Made by a program: the position numbers and the translations under genes
Notes under the pieces: generated by a model
Told to the model about the DNA's origin: nothing
Seen by the model: the letters and a program-made list of their open reading frames with translations, nothing else
The model's database searches: none
Origin: Duganella sp. CF402
GTDB taxonomy: Bacteria > Pseudomonadota > Gammaproteobacteria > Burkholderiales > Burkholderiaceae_D
Length of the DNA: 64,000 nt
Direction of reading: 5' to 3'
NCBI RefSeq assembly: GCF_900109645.1
Contig: NZ_FOBG01000001.1
Location: forward strand, 3,834,520 to 3,898,519
In this document: one piece after another, positions 43,065 through 52,232 of the stretch
How the letters are laid out: the number at the start of each line of letters is the position of its first letter
Numbering within the stretch: the first letter of the stretch is position 1

Positions 43065-44522
43065 TTAGCGTAGCAGCAGCAAGGCTTGCTGCGGCAGGAC
43101 GTTGGCTTGGGCGACCATTGAGGCGCCGGCTTCGCGCAGGATGCGGGTGCGGGTCAGCTGCGCTGTTTCGTCGGCATAATCCGCGTCGAGAATGCGCGAG
43201 CGTGCCGAGGACAGGTTGTCGGCAGCATTGCCGGCGTTGCTGGCAGCAGCCGTCAGCCGGTTGCTGGTCGCGCCCAGCTGGCCGCGAATCTCGCTCACCT
43301 GATTGATCTTCCCATCGAGGTAATCCAGCGCATCATTGGCGCCGCTGTAGGTCGATAAATCCATCGGCGGTTCACCCGGCGTATAAATCTCGCGCGACTG
43401 ATAGTCTGGTGCGCCGATACTCACCGAGGCCAGCTTTCCGGCACTCAACCCCGCCTGCGCCGGATTATTCCCGCTGATCTTCATGGTATGCGCGCCAGGG
43501 CGCGGCGCTTCATTCACCGTCACCGTGCCCTTGTGCGACCCGCCGCTCAAGCCGACGGAACCCAGTGCCCCGGCCACCGCTTCCGACAACACGATATCGC
43601 GCCCATCGACCGCCGTCAGCGTCAGCGTGCTGCCGCTGGCGCTGGCCGTAACGCCGCTGGCGCCGGCAGTGGCACTGATCGCCCCCGCCGCATTGGCCGC
43701 GCGCACCGCCGCCGTACCGCCGCCTATCGCGCCCACATCCACACCATTGATCGAAAACGCCGCCCCTGCCAGCACACCGCCGATGCTCACTGCGCCATCG
43801 ATGGTATTGTTCGCCGTGGCCGAAATATTGTGGATGCCGGCCGCATTGATCGCCGCCGCCACCGCATACGCACTCCCGGCAGCCTGCCCTACCTGCGCAC
43901 CGGCCACCGATGCGCCTACCGCCGCGTTATTGATTACCAGATCGCCACGGCCGATAGCGCCCAGCACCGCGCCGCCGACCGCCGTCGACTGCTGTGGCGC
44001 CACGTCCACCATGCCAGTCGAATAGCCGGCTGTGATCACCGCGCGCGGTATCGCCAGTTGCATGGTCTGCCCGGACGCCGCCCCCACCTGTAGCTGCTGC
44101 GTGAACGAACCATCGAGCAAACGCTCATTGTTAAAGCGCGCAGCGTCGACAATATCGGCATTCGCCAACACCAACGCATTCACCTCGTTCTGGATCGCCG
44201 TTCGATCAAGCTTGCTGTTCGTATCATTCGCCGCCTGCACCGCCAGCTCGCGCATGCGCTGATAGTTATCGTTCAGCTGCCCGGCCGCGCCATCGGCCAC
44301 CTGCAGTAACGAAATGCCATCATTGATATTTTGATTCGCCCGCCGTAAGCCGTTGATCTGCGCCGTCATGCGCGAACTGACCGATGTCCCGGCCGCGTCG
44401 TCGCGCGCGGAGTTGATGCGCTGCCCGCTCGACATGCGCTGCAAATGCACGGCCATATCCTCGCCCGCGCGCGTCAAACTGCGCTGGGCGTTCAAGGATG
44501 TGATGTTCGTGTTGATCTGCAT
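43065..44522 (-). CDS. fliC: Flagellin
   Basis: A 485-residue flagellar filament protein. The N-terminal D0/D1 region (about 1-150: MQINTNITSLNAQRSLTRAG, LQRMSSGQRINSARDDAAG) and C-terminal D1/D0 region (about 400-485: NRLTAAASNAGNAADNLSSA, ending VLPQQALLLLR) are conserved. Between them is a long Ala/Gly-rich variable domain, exposed on the filament, with a flagellin-IN-like part (FSINGVDVGAIGG). No other flagellar gene is in the window. A sigma-28 promoter precedes it. Confidence 0.93.
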   Translation of the reverse strand: MQINTNITSLNAQRSLTRAGEDMAVHLQRMSSGQRINSARDDAAGTSVSSRMTAQINGLRRANQNINDGISLLQVADGAAGQLNDNYQRMRELAVQAANDTNSKLDRTAIQNEVNALVLANADIVDAARFNNERLLDGSFTQQLQVGAASGQTMQLAIPRAVITAGYSTGMVDVAPQQSTAVGGAVLGAIGRGDLVINNAAVGASVAGAQVGQAAGSAYAVAAAINAAGIHNISATANNTIDGAVSIGGVLAGAAFSINGVDVGAIGGGTAAVRAANAAGAISATAGASGVTASASGSTLTLTAVDGRDIVLSEAVAGALGSVGLSGGSHKGTVTVNEAPRPGAHTMKISGNNPAQAGLSAGKLASVSIGAPDYQSREIYTPGEPPMDLSTYSGANDALDYLDGKINQVSEIRGQLGATSNRLTAAASNAGNAADNLSSARSRILDADYADETAQLTRTRILREAGASMVAQANVLPQQALLLLR

Positions 44523-44565
44523 GGGCGGCTATCATCCCGGGCGCGGAATTGCGCCCGACGTCTAA

Positions 44566-44592
44566 ATAACGGCCATGCCAAGGGGAACTTGA
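44566..44592 (-). promoter_or_regulatory. Sigma-28 (FliA) promoter of the flagellin gene
   Basis: Minus strand TCAAGTTC, 11 bases, GCCGTTAT closely matches the flagellar sigma-28 consensus TAAAGTTT-N11-GCCGATAA. It lies 44-70 bases upstream of the flagellin ATG, in the short gap after the Sel1 gene. Late-class flagellar control is expected. Confidence 0.7.
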
Positions 44593-44594
44593 AC

Positions 44595-46190
44595 TTAACC
44601 CGGTAACAATTCCATGCGCTCGCGCGCCTGCGCCAGCTGCAGCGGATCCATGCGGCTGGCGGCATTCGGCAGATAGCGCGCGGCGGCGTTGTAGCCCGAG
44701 CGCTCCGCCATCGTCAGCCACATCCAGGCCTGCGCGGCGTCCGAACGCACGCCCTGCCCGGCCAGGAACATCAGGCCCAGATTGAACTGTGCCCGCGTGT
44801 GGCCCTGCGACGCCGCCTGCAGATACCAGTGATGCGCCTGCGCGTAATCCTGCGCTACGCCGAGGCCATTGTCGTAGCGCAGGCCGAGCGCGAACTGCGC
44901 CTGCGTGTGGCCCTGCTCTGCCGCCTTTTGATACCAGTGGTGCGCCTGCCTGCAATCGGGCTGCGGGCCTTCGTCGTTGTCGTACAAGAGGCCAAGGCTG
45001 TACTGGGCCGCCACATAATCCTGCTCGGCGGCGCGGCGATACCAGCCCATCGCCTTGCGATAATCCTGCGGCACGCCGCGTCCCGTTTCATAGCGCAGGC
45101 CGAGATCGAACTGCGCGCGCAGGTGGCCCTGGTCGGCCGCCTTGCGATACCAGAAAATCGCTTCCTGATGATCGACCACCACGCCGTGGCCGGCGTCGTA
45201 CAGCAAGCCAAGGTGATACTGCGCGCCGGGGAAGCCCTGCTCCGCCGCCTTGCGATACCAGAAATGCGCCTGCTCGTAATCCTGCTCTACGCCCTGTCCG
45301 TGGTCATAGCGCAGGCCGAGGTTATTCTGTGCCGCCGCGTGGCCCTGCTCGGCCGCCTTGCGATACCAGTCCAGCGCCTTCTGCTCATCGCGCGGCACGC
45401 CCTGGCCGTTATCGTAGATCAGGCCCAGATTGAACTGCGAGCTGGCGTGATCCTGCTCCGCCGCGCGGCGATACCAGAGGATGGCCTTCTGCGAATCCTG
45501 CGCGATGCCGTCGCCTTTATCGAAGCGCAGCGCCAGATTAAACTGCGCCGGCGCATAGCCCTGGTCGGCCGCCTTGCGATACCACGACATGGCCTGGCCC
45601 ACATCCTGCGGCACGCCCTGCCCATTGTCATAGCGCAGGCCGAGGTTGAACTGCGCGCGCGCGTAGCCCTGCTCCGCCGCCTTGCGATACCAGAAAATGG
45701 CCTGCTTGAAGTCCTGCGGCACGCCCTTGCCGGTGTCGTACATCATGCCGAGATTATTTTGCGCGCCGGCGTCGCCCTGTTCGGCGGCCTTGCTGAACCA
45801 GTGCATGGCCTGCTGGGTGTCGTTCGGCACGCCCTGACCCTTGGCATACAGCCAGCCAAGGTTGTACTGCGCGGCCGCGTAGCCCTGCTCCGCCGCCAGC
45901 CGATACCACGCCGCCGCCTCTTCGAAATTCTGTTCGACGCCCTGGCCCTTCTGGTACATCACGCCGAGGTTGTACTGCGCGTGTTCGAGGCCGGCCTGCG
46001 CGGCCTGGCGATACCAGACCACCGCCAGCTCGAAGCTCTGCGCCACGCCCTGCCCGTTGAAGTACATGAAGCCCAGGCTATGCTGGGCGTTGGCGACGCC
46101 GCGTTCCGCCAGTCCCTTGACGCGCAGGAATTCAGCTGTGTAGGTGCTGCCGTTGTTCGCGTCGGCTTCGTTGGGACTGTATTTCGTCAT
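44595..46190 (-). CDS. Sel1-repeat (TPR-like) protein
   Basis: A 531-residue protein made of 13 full and one partial 36-residue Sel1 repeats (consensus YRKAAEQG..AQFNLGL.YDNGQGV.QD...A..W), with a short capless N-terminus and no signal peptide. Sel1 solenoids are scaffolds for protein-protein contacts. It follows the REC-GGDEF-EAL gene by 9 bases, so it may be an adaptor of that c-di-GMP module. The near-identical DNA of neighbouring repeats makes copy-number change likely. Confidence 0.92.
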   Translation of the reverse strand: MTKYSPNEADANNGSTYTAEFLRVKGLAERGVANAQHSLGFMYFNGQGVAQSFELAVVWYRQAAQAGLEHAQYNLGVMYQKGQGVEQNFEEAAAWYRLAAEQGYAAAQYNLGWLYAKGQGVPNDTQQAMHWFSKAAEQGDAGAQNNLGMMYDTGKGVPQDFKQAIFWYRKAAEQGYARAQFNLGLRYDNGQGVPQDVGQAMSWYRKAADQGYAPAQFNLALRFDKGDGIAQDSQKAILWYRRAAEQDHASSQFNLGLIYDNGQGVPRDEQKALDWYRKAAEQGHAAAQNNLGLRYDHGQGVEQDYEQAHFWYRKAAEQGFPGAQYHLGLLYDAGHGVVVDHQEAIFWYRKAADQGHLRAQFDLGLRYETGRGVPQDYRKAMGWYRRAAEQDYVAAQYSLGLLYDNDEGPQPDCRQAHHWYQKAAEQGHTQAQFALGLRYDNGLGVAQDYAQAHHWYLQAASQGHTRAQFNLGLMFLAGQGVRSDAAQAWMWLTMAERSGYNAAARYLPNAASRMDPLQLAQARERMELLPG

Positions 46191-46199
46191 GCTGTCTTA

Positions 46200-48470
46200 T
46201 CAGGCTTGAATCGCAATCATCGCCGGTTGTTGTTCTTCGACGGTGGCGGGCACCGCGTGCAGCACAGCGACCGATGGCGACGACCGGCGGTTCTGCTCTT
46301 GCAATACATCGATAAAGCTCGCCAGCGAAATCGGGCGATGGTACAGATAGCCCTGCATGGTGGTGCAGCCGTTGGCTTCCAGGTAGCGTGCCTGCACCTC
46401 GGTCTCCACGCCTTCCGCCACCAGGTGCAGACCCAGGCCGCGCGCGATGGAGATGATCGCCAAAATCACCGGATAGTGGCCGTTCTCGTCGTGGATCTCT
46501 TTCACGAACGACTGGTCGATCTTGATGGTGTGGATCGGGAAGCGGTGCAGGTAAGCCAGCGACGAATAGCCGGTGCCGAAATCGTCAATCGCCACCGATA
46601 CGCCCAGCTGGCACAATTTGTTCAGCTGCTCAATCGCATACTGCGGATTGCGGATGCAGATGTTCTCGGTGATCTCGACCTCGATCTGCGCCGGCGAAAT
46701 GCCGTAGCGCGTCAGCGCGCCGCGCATCTTCTCGAAGAAGTCACCACGGTCCAGATATTGCGGCGACAGGTTGAGCGACAGGCGCAGCGCCTCGCCGCCG
46801 TGCGCATTCCACTGCAGCAGGTCGCGGCACAGCGCGCCCAGCATCCAGTCGGAGATCGGCAGCATCAGGCCATTCTCTTCGGCGAACGGCAGGAACTCGC
46901 CGGCCGACAGCAGGCCGCGCTGCGGATGGTTCCAGCGCATCAGGCCTTCGGCGCCGATGATGCGGCCGGTGGCCACGTCGACTTGCGGCTGGTAGTACAT
47001 TTCCAGCTCGTTGAACTCCAGCGCCTTGCGCAGCGCCTGCTCCAGTGCGATCTTCTGGTGCGACACGTCCAGCATCGAGTTGTGATAGAAGCTGTGGCCA
47101 TTCTTGCCCAGCGCCTTGACCTGATACATGGCGATGTCCGCATGGCGCAGCAGTTCGTCGATGGTCTCGCCGTCGCCCGGATAGATAGCGATACCAATCG
47201 ACGCGGAGATGTGCACCTGATGGCCATCCAGGTCGAACGGGCGTTGCAGGCTTTCGAGGAACTTGTCGGCGATGGCCTTGGCGTCCGCGCGGTCGCGCAG
47301 TTCCGGCAACACGATGGTGAATTCATCGCCGCCCTGGCGCGCCAGCGTGTCGCCGCGACGCAGGCAATCCTTCAGGCGTTGCGCCGCTTGCTGCAGCAGT
47401 TCGTCGCCTTTCACATGGCCCAGCGTATCGTTGACCAGCTTGAAGCGATCGAGGTCGACGAACATCACCGCCAACTCGGTCAGCTTGCGCTTGGCCTGGA
47501 TCACGGCGAGGCCAAGGCGGTCCTTGAACAGCATGCGGTTAGGCAGGTCGGTCAGGATATCGTGGTAAGCCTGGTAGGAGATGACTTCCTCGGCGCGCTT
47601 GCGGTCCGTGATATCGCGCGCCACACCGTAGGTGCCGAAGAACTCGCGCGTCTTCACTTCGTGGTCCGGGATATGCATGCCGATCGCGTTCAGCGAAATC
47701 GTCATCAGCGTGTTGTTGAAGGTGCGCTCGATGCCGCCGCCGGCGCCGGTGCCGGGATTGCACTTCAGCCGCAGCTCGACGTTGCGCGAGGCGCGTTCAT
47801 CGACGCGGCGCTCATTGAACGCATAGCGTGCGCGCTCCTGGTCTTCATCGTGCACCAGCACCGAGTAGTGCTTGCCGATCAGTTCTTCGCGGCTGAAACC
47901 CAGCAGCTGCGTCACGCGGTCGTTCACGAAAGTGAACTTGCCTTCGTGGTTCAGGGTGTAGATGATATCCGGCGACGAGTCGACCAGATAGCGGTACATC
48001 TTCTCCGAGTTTTCCAGCTTGGAGGCGATGCGCTCGTTGTCGATGGCGAGGCGGCGTTTTTGCAGCGCGTTCTCCACCGTCTTGAGCAGCTCTTCGCGGC
48101 TGTAAGGCTTGCGCAGGTAATCGTAGGCGCCGCGTTTCAGCGCGCCGATGGCCGCCTCGATGCCGACGTCGCCACTCATCACGATCACGTCGCCGTCGAT
48201 CTCGCGCGCGTTGATGTAGTCCATGATCTCATGGCCGCTCATGTCGGGCAGGCGCAGATCGAGCAGGATCAGATCGAATTTCAGTTTGGTCAGCTGGGCC
48301 AGCGCTTCGCTGCCGCAGGTGGCGGTCACCAGATGGTAGTCGCGGTCGCGCAGCAGTTCGTAGAGCGACGAGAGCAACCTCGGTTCGTCATCTACCAGCA
48401 GCAGGCGTGGGCGGTTATCGTTGGACAAAGATTCGACGGGGGCGAGGTCGACAGGGTTCAGGTTCATCAT
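46200..48470 (-). CDS. Response regulator with PAS, GGDEF and EAL domains
   Basis: A 756-residue cytoplasmic c-di-GMP enzyme. Receiver at about 20-140 (LLLVDDEPRL, phospho-Asp in LILLDLRLPD, Lys in LRKPYS), PAS at about 155-290 (SSPDIIYTLNHEGKFTFVND), GGDEF at about 310-480 (RQGGDEFTIV, intact) and EAL at about 490-735 (GAEGLMRW as EAL variant EGL, NLSPQYL, VEITEN, IDDFGTGYSS, LVAEGVE). Both active sites look complete, so it may make and break c-di-GMP. It starts 4 bases after the HDOD-kinase stop, its likely phosphodonor. Confidence 0.92.
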   Translation of the reverse strand: MMNLNPVDLAPVESLSNDNRPRLLLVDDEPRLLSSLYELLRDRDYHLVTATCGSEALAQLTKLKFDLILLDLRLPDMSGHEIMDYINAREIDGDVIVMSGDVGIEAAIGALKRGAYDYLRKPYSREELLKTVENALQKRRLAIDNERIASKLENSEKMYRYLVDSSPDIIYTLNHEGKFTFVNDRVTQLLGFSREELIGKHYSVLVHDEDQERARYAFNERRVDERASRNVELRLKCNPGTGAGGGIERTFNNTLMTISLNAIGMHIPDHEVKTREFFGTYGVARDITDRKRAEEVISYQAYHDILTDLPNRMLFKDRLGLAVIQAKRKLTELAVMFVDLDRFKLVNDTLGHVKGDELLQQAAQRLKDCLRRGDTLARQGGDEFTIVLPELRDRADAKAIADKFLESLQRPFDLDGHQVHISASIGIAIYPGDGETIDELLRHADIAMYQVKALGKNGHSFYHNSMLDVSHQKIALEQALRKALEFNELEMYYQPQVDVATGRIIGAEGLMRWNHPQRGLLSAGEFLPFAEENGLMLPISDWMLGALCRDLLQWNAHGGEALRLSLNLSPQYLDRGDFFEKMRGALTRYGISPAQIEVEITENICIRNPQYAIEQLNKLCQLGVSVAIDDFGTGYSSLAYLHRFPIHTIKIDQSFVKEIHDENGHYPVILAIISIARGLGLHLVAEGVETEVQARYLEANGCTTMQGYLYHRPISLASFIDVLQEQNRRSSPSVAVLHAVPATVEEQQPAMIAIQA

Positions 48471-48474
48471 GGCC

Positions 48475-50637
48475 TTAAACGGAATCCATCACCCGCGTGC
48501 TCACGCTGGCGACTTGGCTGGTACTGCCCTTGGCGGGCAGCAGGATTTCAAAGGTAGTACCCGTTTTGCCGGAGCGGCAGGTAATCAGGCCTTGCATTTT
48601 CTTGACCAGGCTATGGACGATCGACAGTCCCAGCCCGTGGTTGGCCCCCTCCTTGCTGCTGCGTACAGGCGAGAACAGGTTGGCCAGCACGTCGGCCGAC
48701 AGACCCGGACCGGTGTCGCTGACCACCAGTTCCAGATACAGCTTGCGTTCACGGTTCACGTGGCCGCGATTCGAAATCTCGATCTTGCCGCCGTCGCCCA
48801 GGGCTTCGACCGCGTTCTTGATCAGGTTCACCAGGATTTGCTTGAGCAGGTCGGCGTCGCCGTCGATTTCGGCCGGCTCCTCCTGCATGCGCACCACGAT
48901 CTGCACCGAAGCCGGCACGAAGTCGGTGGCGCGGAACAGGCGCAGCACATCGTCCACCACCTTGCCCACATCGGTGGTGCGCGAGGTTTCGGTCGGCTGC
49001 AGATCGGCCAGGCCGTTAATCAGCTGGCCGACGCGGTCGATCTCCTCGTTCAGGATCGACATCTCGCCGACCACCGGCTCGCGCTTGGCCAGCTTGCCGT
49101 CGAGGACAGACAGGTAGTTCTTGATGATCGACAGCGGGTTGTTCACCTCATGCACCACGCGGCGCGAGGCTTCGCGGTACTCTTCCGCCACATGCGCGAT
49201 CTGGCGCTTGGCGTGACCGCGCTCGCTGATCGCGGTTTCCAGCGAGGCCGCCGCCTGCGTGCCGAACGACTGCAGGAAGCGCTCGCGCTTTTGCACATGC
49301 GGCATCTGCCAGGTCGGCAAGCCGCCGATCAGCACACCGAGGCAGCGCTGGTTGGCCACCAGCGGCAAGCACACCATGCTCTCGCTGCCGAGAATGCGGA
49401 ACAGCTGTTCTTCCGACACGTTGAGCATCTGGCCTTCACGATTCACGTAAGCCAGCTTGCGCTCCAGCGCCGACTGCGCCACCGCGCCGCCCTTGTTCAA
49501 CGGGATGACGAATTCCGCCAGACGTTGCTGGCCTTCGCCGGTCGCCATGCCGTGCAGCGCGTGGCCGGTTGGATTCTCCAGCAGCAGGACAGCGTTTTCA
49601 AAATCAAACAGGATGCGCGCCGACCGCGTGATGGCTTCCAGCAGACCCGCTTCGCCATGCTGGCGCGCGAAGGTCTGGCCCATCTCGGACACCAGCATGA
49701 TGTTGCGCACCTCTTCCGACAGGCGTTGCTGCACCGGGTCGACCAGCGGCGGCGCGTAGGCGGTGGGCGCCACGATATCGTCGGCGCCGGCCAAATCGAT
49801 GCCGAGGTAGTCGGCCGATTTCGCCACCTGGCGCGCGGCGTTCTTGATGATCAGCTCCAGCTGCGCGGCATCGAGGTTGCACAGGCGCGCCGATTCGGCG
49901 ATGGCCTGTTCCTGATCGTCGTGGCAGCACAACAGGTGCGCGAGGCGCACCATGCGGATCAGCGGATGCGCTGCTTCCAGGCGCGTGATCGGTTCGTGGT
50001 GATACAGCACGCTGTCGGCCAGGAAGGAATCGAGATTCCAGCGCTCGATCAGCCATGCGCCGGCTTCCGAGTGGGTGATTTGCAGCGTGCGTTGTTCGAC
50101 CGCGCACAAGTCTTCGTCGTCGCGCGCGGTGAAGTTGAAGGCGTATTCTTTCGGCGCAGTGGCCAGCAGCGCAAGACGGCCGACGTTGTGCAGCAGGCCG
50201 GCGAGGTAGGCTTCCTCGACGTGCGGGTATTCCATCTGCTTGGCGATATCGCGTGCGATAACGGCGGTGGTGAGCGAGCCTTTCCAGAAGCCGCGCAAGT
50301 CGGTACTGCCCGAGTGCGGGAAGCTGTTAAAGGTCTGGAATACCGATTCGCTGATCACCAGCGTCTTGATCATGTCGGTGCCGAGCGACACCAGCGATTG
50401 TTCGAGGCCCACGGTGCGCTGGTTGCGGTGGTAGGCCGAGCTATTGGCGACGGTCAGGATTTTGCTGGTCATCGCCGCGTCTTTGGCGATGAGGGCGGCG
50501 AGTTCCGGCATGCCGGCATCGTCGGCCTGCAAGTGCTCAATCAACTTGATGAGTATCTGCGGCATGGCCGGCAGACGGGCAATCAACAGTCGATTGCGAA
50601 TATCATGGTCAGATTGTTGATGCATCGTATCAAGCAT
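48475..50637 (-). CDS. HDOD-GAF-histidine kinase
   Basis: A 720-residue cytoplasmic kinase. An HDOD domain covers about 15-215 (LIARLPAMPQILIKLIEHL, AGLLHNVGRLALL, where the HD dyad is HN). A GAF-like sensor region spans about 310-480, and a kinase core follows with H-box EASRRVVHEVNNPLSIIKNY (about 510) and N, G boxes LVNLIKNAVEAL, DTGPGLS, NHGLGLSIV. No membrane segment. HDOD proteins link signal transduction to motility and c-di-GMP. Gene order with the response regulator implies a cognate pair. Confidence 0.9.
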   Translation of the reverse strand: MLDTMHQQSDHDIRNRLLIARLPAMPQILIKLIEHLQADDAGMPELAALIAKDAAMTSKILTVANSSAYHRNQRTVGLEQSLVSLGTDMIKTLVISESVFQTFNSFPHSGSTDLRGFWKGSLTTAVIARDIAKQMEYPHVEEAYLAGLLHNVGRLALLATAPKEYAFNFTARDDEDLCAVEQRTLQITHSEAGAWLIERWNLDSFLADSVLYHHEPITRLEAAHPLIRMVRLAHLLCCHDDQEQAIAESARLCNLDAAQLELIIKNAARQVAKSADYLGIDLAGADDIVAPTAYAPPLVDPVQQRLSEEVRNIMLVSEMGQTFARQHGEAGLLEAITRSARILFDFENAVLLLENPTGHALHGMATGEGQQRLAEFVIPLNKGGAVAQSALERKLAYVNREGQMLNVSEEQLFRILGSESMVCLPLVANQRCLGVLIGGLPTWQMPHVQKRERFLQSFGTQAAASLETAISERGHAKRQIAHVAEEYREASRRVVHEVNNPLSIIKNYLSVLDGKLAKREPVVGEMSILNEEIDRVGQLINGLADLQPTETSRTTDVGKVVDDVLRLFRATDFVPASVQIVVRMQEEPAEIDGDADLLKQILVNLIKNAVEALGDGGKIEISNRGHVNRERKLYLELVVSDTGPGLSADVLANLFSPVRSSKEGANHGLGLSIVHSLVKKMQGLITCRSGKTGTTFEILLPAKGSTSQVASVSTRVMDSV

Positions 50638-50832
50638 TGCCGCCAGTAGACATCGTTCAGGGGGCGGAACTCAACGGCCAAATTCCGCAAACGTTAGGCT
50701 TTATGCGCTTCTCCGGCGTTTTTTGGGTCGGGAAACATTGCCTTAAAAAATTATATTATCACAAAGACTGATAATAACTTAACAGCAAGTAAAATTTCTT
50801 TCTAAACTAAGCCACTTTCCTGCCGTTAATAA

Positions 50833-52116
50833 TTATCGGTCTTGATAGCGCGATAATATGCTCCGGTAATAGCGCGACGTCAACCACAAAGCGAGAGCAG
50901 AGGCACTAAAGGCCGTCTGTCCTGCGGCTAACCACAGCGCGGAGTGTGATAGGACCGGTGCGATCACCCCCGCCACGATGGCGCCCAGCAGCGTCACCGC
51001 GAACGACTGGCACGAGGCCACCGTGCCCCGAATGTGCGGAAAGAGATCCAGCGCCAGCAAGGTCGCCCCCGGCGCCACCACCGACATGCCGAAGGTATAA
51101 AACAGCATCGGCAGCACCGTCCACGGCAGCGCCGGCGGCAGGAACAGGTGATAAATCAGGTTCAGGAAAGAGGCCGACAGCAGGAAGCAGAAGCCGATGC
51201 CGATCTGTCGCGAAAATGTCATTTTCCCGGCCATGCGATTGGCCGCCAGCGCGCCGAGGAACACCCCGCCCACCGATGGAATGAACAGCCAGCCGAATTG
51301 CGAGGCGCCGAGATGCAGCTGTTCGGGCAGGAACACCGGCGCGGCGGAGATGTAGATAAACAGGCCGGCGAAGTTGAGCGCCACCACCCCGGTCTTGAAG
51401 TGGAACAGCGGCGAGCGCAGGATTTCGCCGTAGTTCCGCGCCAGGAAGCGCGGGTTGAATGGATGGCGTTTTTCCGGCGGCAGCGTCTCCGGCAGGCGGC
51501 GGTAGCAGAAGATGAACAGCAATATGCTGTAGCCCAGCAGCGACAGGAAGATGGAGCGCCAGTCGAACAGCGTGACGATCCAGCCGCCGAGGATGGGCGC
51601 GATGGCCGGCGCGATCGAGAAGATCATGGTCACCAGCGACAGCAGGCGCGCGGCTTCGGCGTCGTGGTACAAGTCGCGGATGATGGCGCGGCCGACCACC
51701 ACCCCGGCCCCGGCCGACACGCCCTGCATGATGCGGAATACCCACAGGTAGTGCACCGTGTGGGCGGAAGCGCAGCCCAGCGTGCCGATGGCGAACATGG
51801 CCAGCGAAACTAATATGACGCTGCGGCGGCCGAAGGCATCGGACAGGGCACCGTGCCAGAGCACCATGCCGGCGAAGGCCAGCATGTAGAAGGTCAGACT
51901 TTGCTGGACTTCCAGCGGCGTGGCGTGCAGCGTGGCCTGGATGTTGGGGAAAGCGGGGAGATAAGCGTCGATCGAGAACGGGCCGATCATCGACAGGCCG
52001 GCCAGCATGACAGCGAGAGCGGCGGCGGTGAGCGGCTTGCGGTGCGGAGGTTCGGGCGGCGGGAAGTCCTCGATGGTGTCCTGATCGGGCAGGTCGGCGG
52101 GAGGTGTGGGCAGCAT
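50833..52116 (-). CDS. Bcr/CflA-type multidrug MFS transporter
   Basis: A 427-residue twelve-helix exporter of the DHA1 group. Typical motifs are LSMIGPFSIDAYLPAFPNI at helix 1, GALSDAFGRRSVIL (motif A) and RIMQGVSAGAGVVVGRAIIRD (motif C region). It exports drugs or metabolites such as bicyclomycin. AAGGAAAACGATTT precedes the ATG. The 195-base AT-rich gap upstream of the HDOD gene (50638-50832) holds no recognisable gene. Confidence 0.9.
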   Translation of the reverse strand: MLPTPPADLPDQDTIEDFPPPEPPHRKPLTAAALAVMLAGLSMIGPFSIDAYLPAFPNIQATLHATPLEVQQSLTFYMLAFAGMVLWHGALSDAFGRRSVILVSLAMFAIGTLGCASAHTVHYLWVFRIMQGVSAGAGVVVGRAIIRDLYHDAEAARLLSLVTMIFSIAPAIAPILGGWIVTLFDWRSIFLSLLGYSILLFIFCYRRLPETLPPEKRHPFNPRFLARNYGEILRSPLFHFKTGVVALNFAGLFIYISAAPVFLPEQLHLGASQFGWLFIPSVGGVFLGALAANRMAGKMTFSRQIGIGFCFLLSASFLNLIYHLFLPPALPWTVLPMLFYTFGMSVVAPGATLLALDLFPHIRGTVASCQSFAVTLLGAIVAGVIAPVLSHSALWLAAGQTAFSASALALWLTSRYYRSILSRYQDR

Positions 52117-52146
52117 AAATCGTTTTCCTTACGAATGGCCCTCACC

Positions 52147-52227
52147 CGTCATTCCGGCGCAGGCCGGAATCCAATACGCAGCGGGCCGGCACGCTCAGCA
52201 TAGGTTCCGGCCTGCGCCGGAACGACG
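52147..52227. repeat. REP-like inverted repeat pair
   Basis: CGTCATTCCGGCGCAGGCCG (plus GAATCCA, 52147-52173) and its inverted partner TTCCGGCCTGCGCCGGAACG (52205-52224) flank a 29-base spacer. Each arm is itself palindromic around CCGGC..GCCGG. The same unit recurs at 55187-55259. Such REP pairs form mRNA hairpins and lie between genes, here after the RNA methyltransferase-facing MFS start. Confidence 0.8.
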
Positions 52228-52232
52228 TCGGC

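Noticed and set aside
44700-46120. Non-coding tandem repeat
   Set aside because: The roughly 108-base periodicity is explained by 36-residue Sel1 repeats in the coding sequence.
44799-48557. 1252-codon open frame on the + strand
   Set aside because: It is antisense to the Sel1 and REC-GGDEF-EAL genes, which have clear domains. Long antisense frames are expected from the high third-position GC.
48421-50649. 742-codon + strand frame
   Set aside because: Antisense to the HDOD kinase; composition of a shadow frame.
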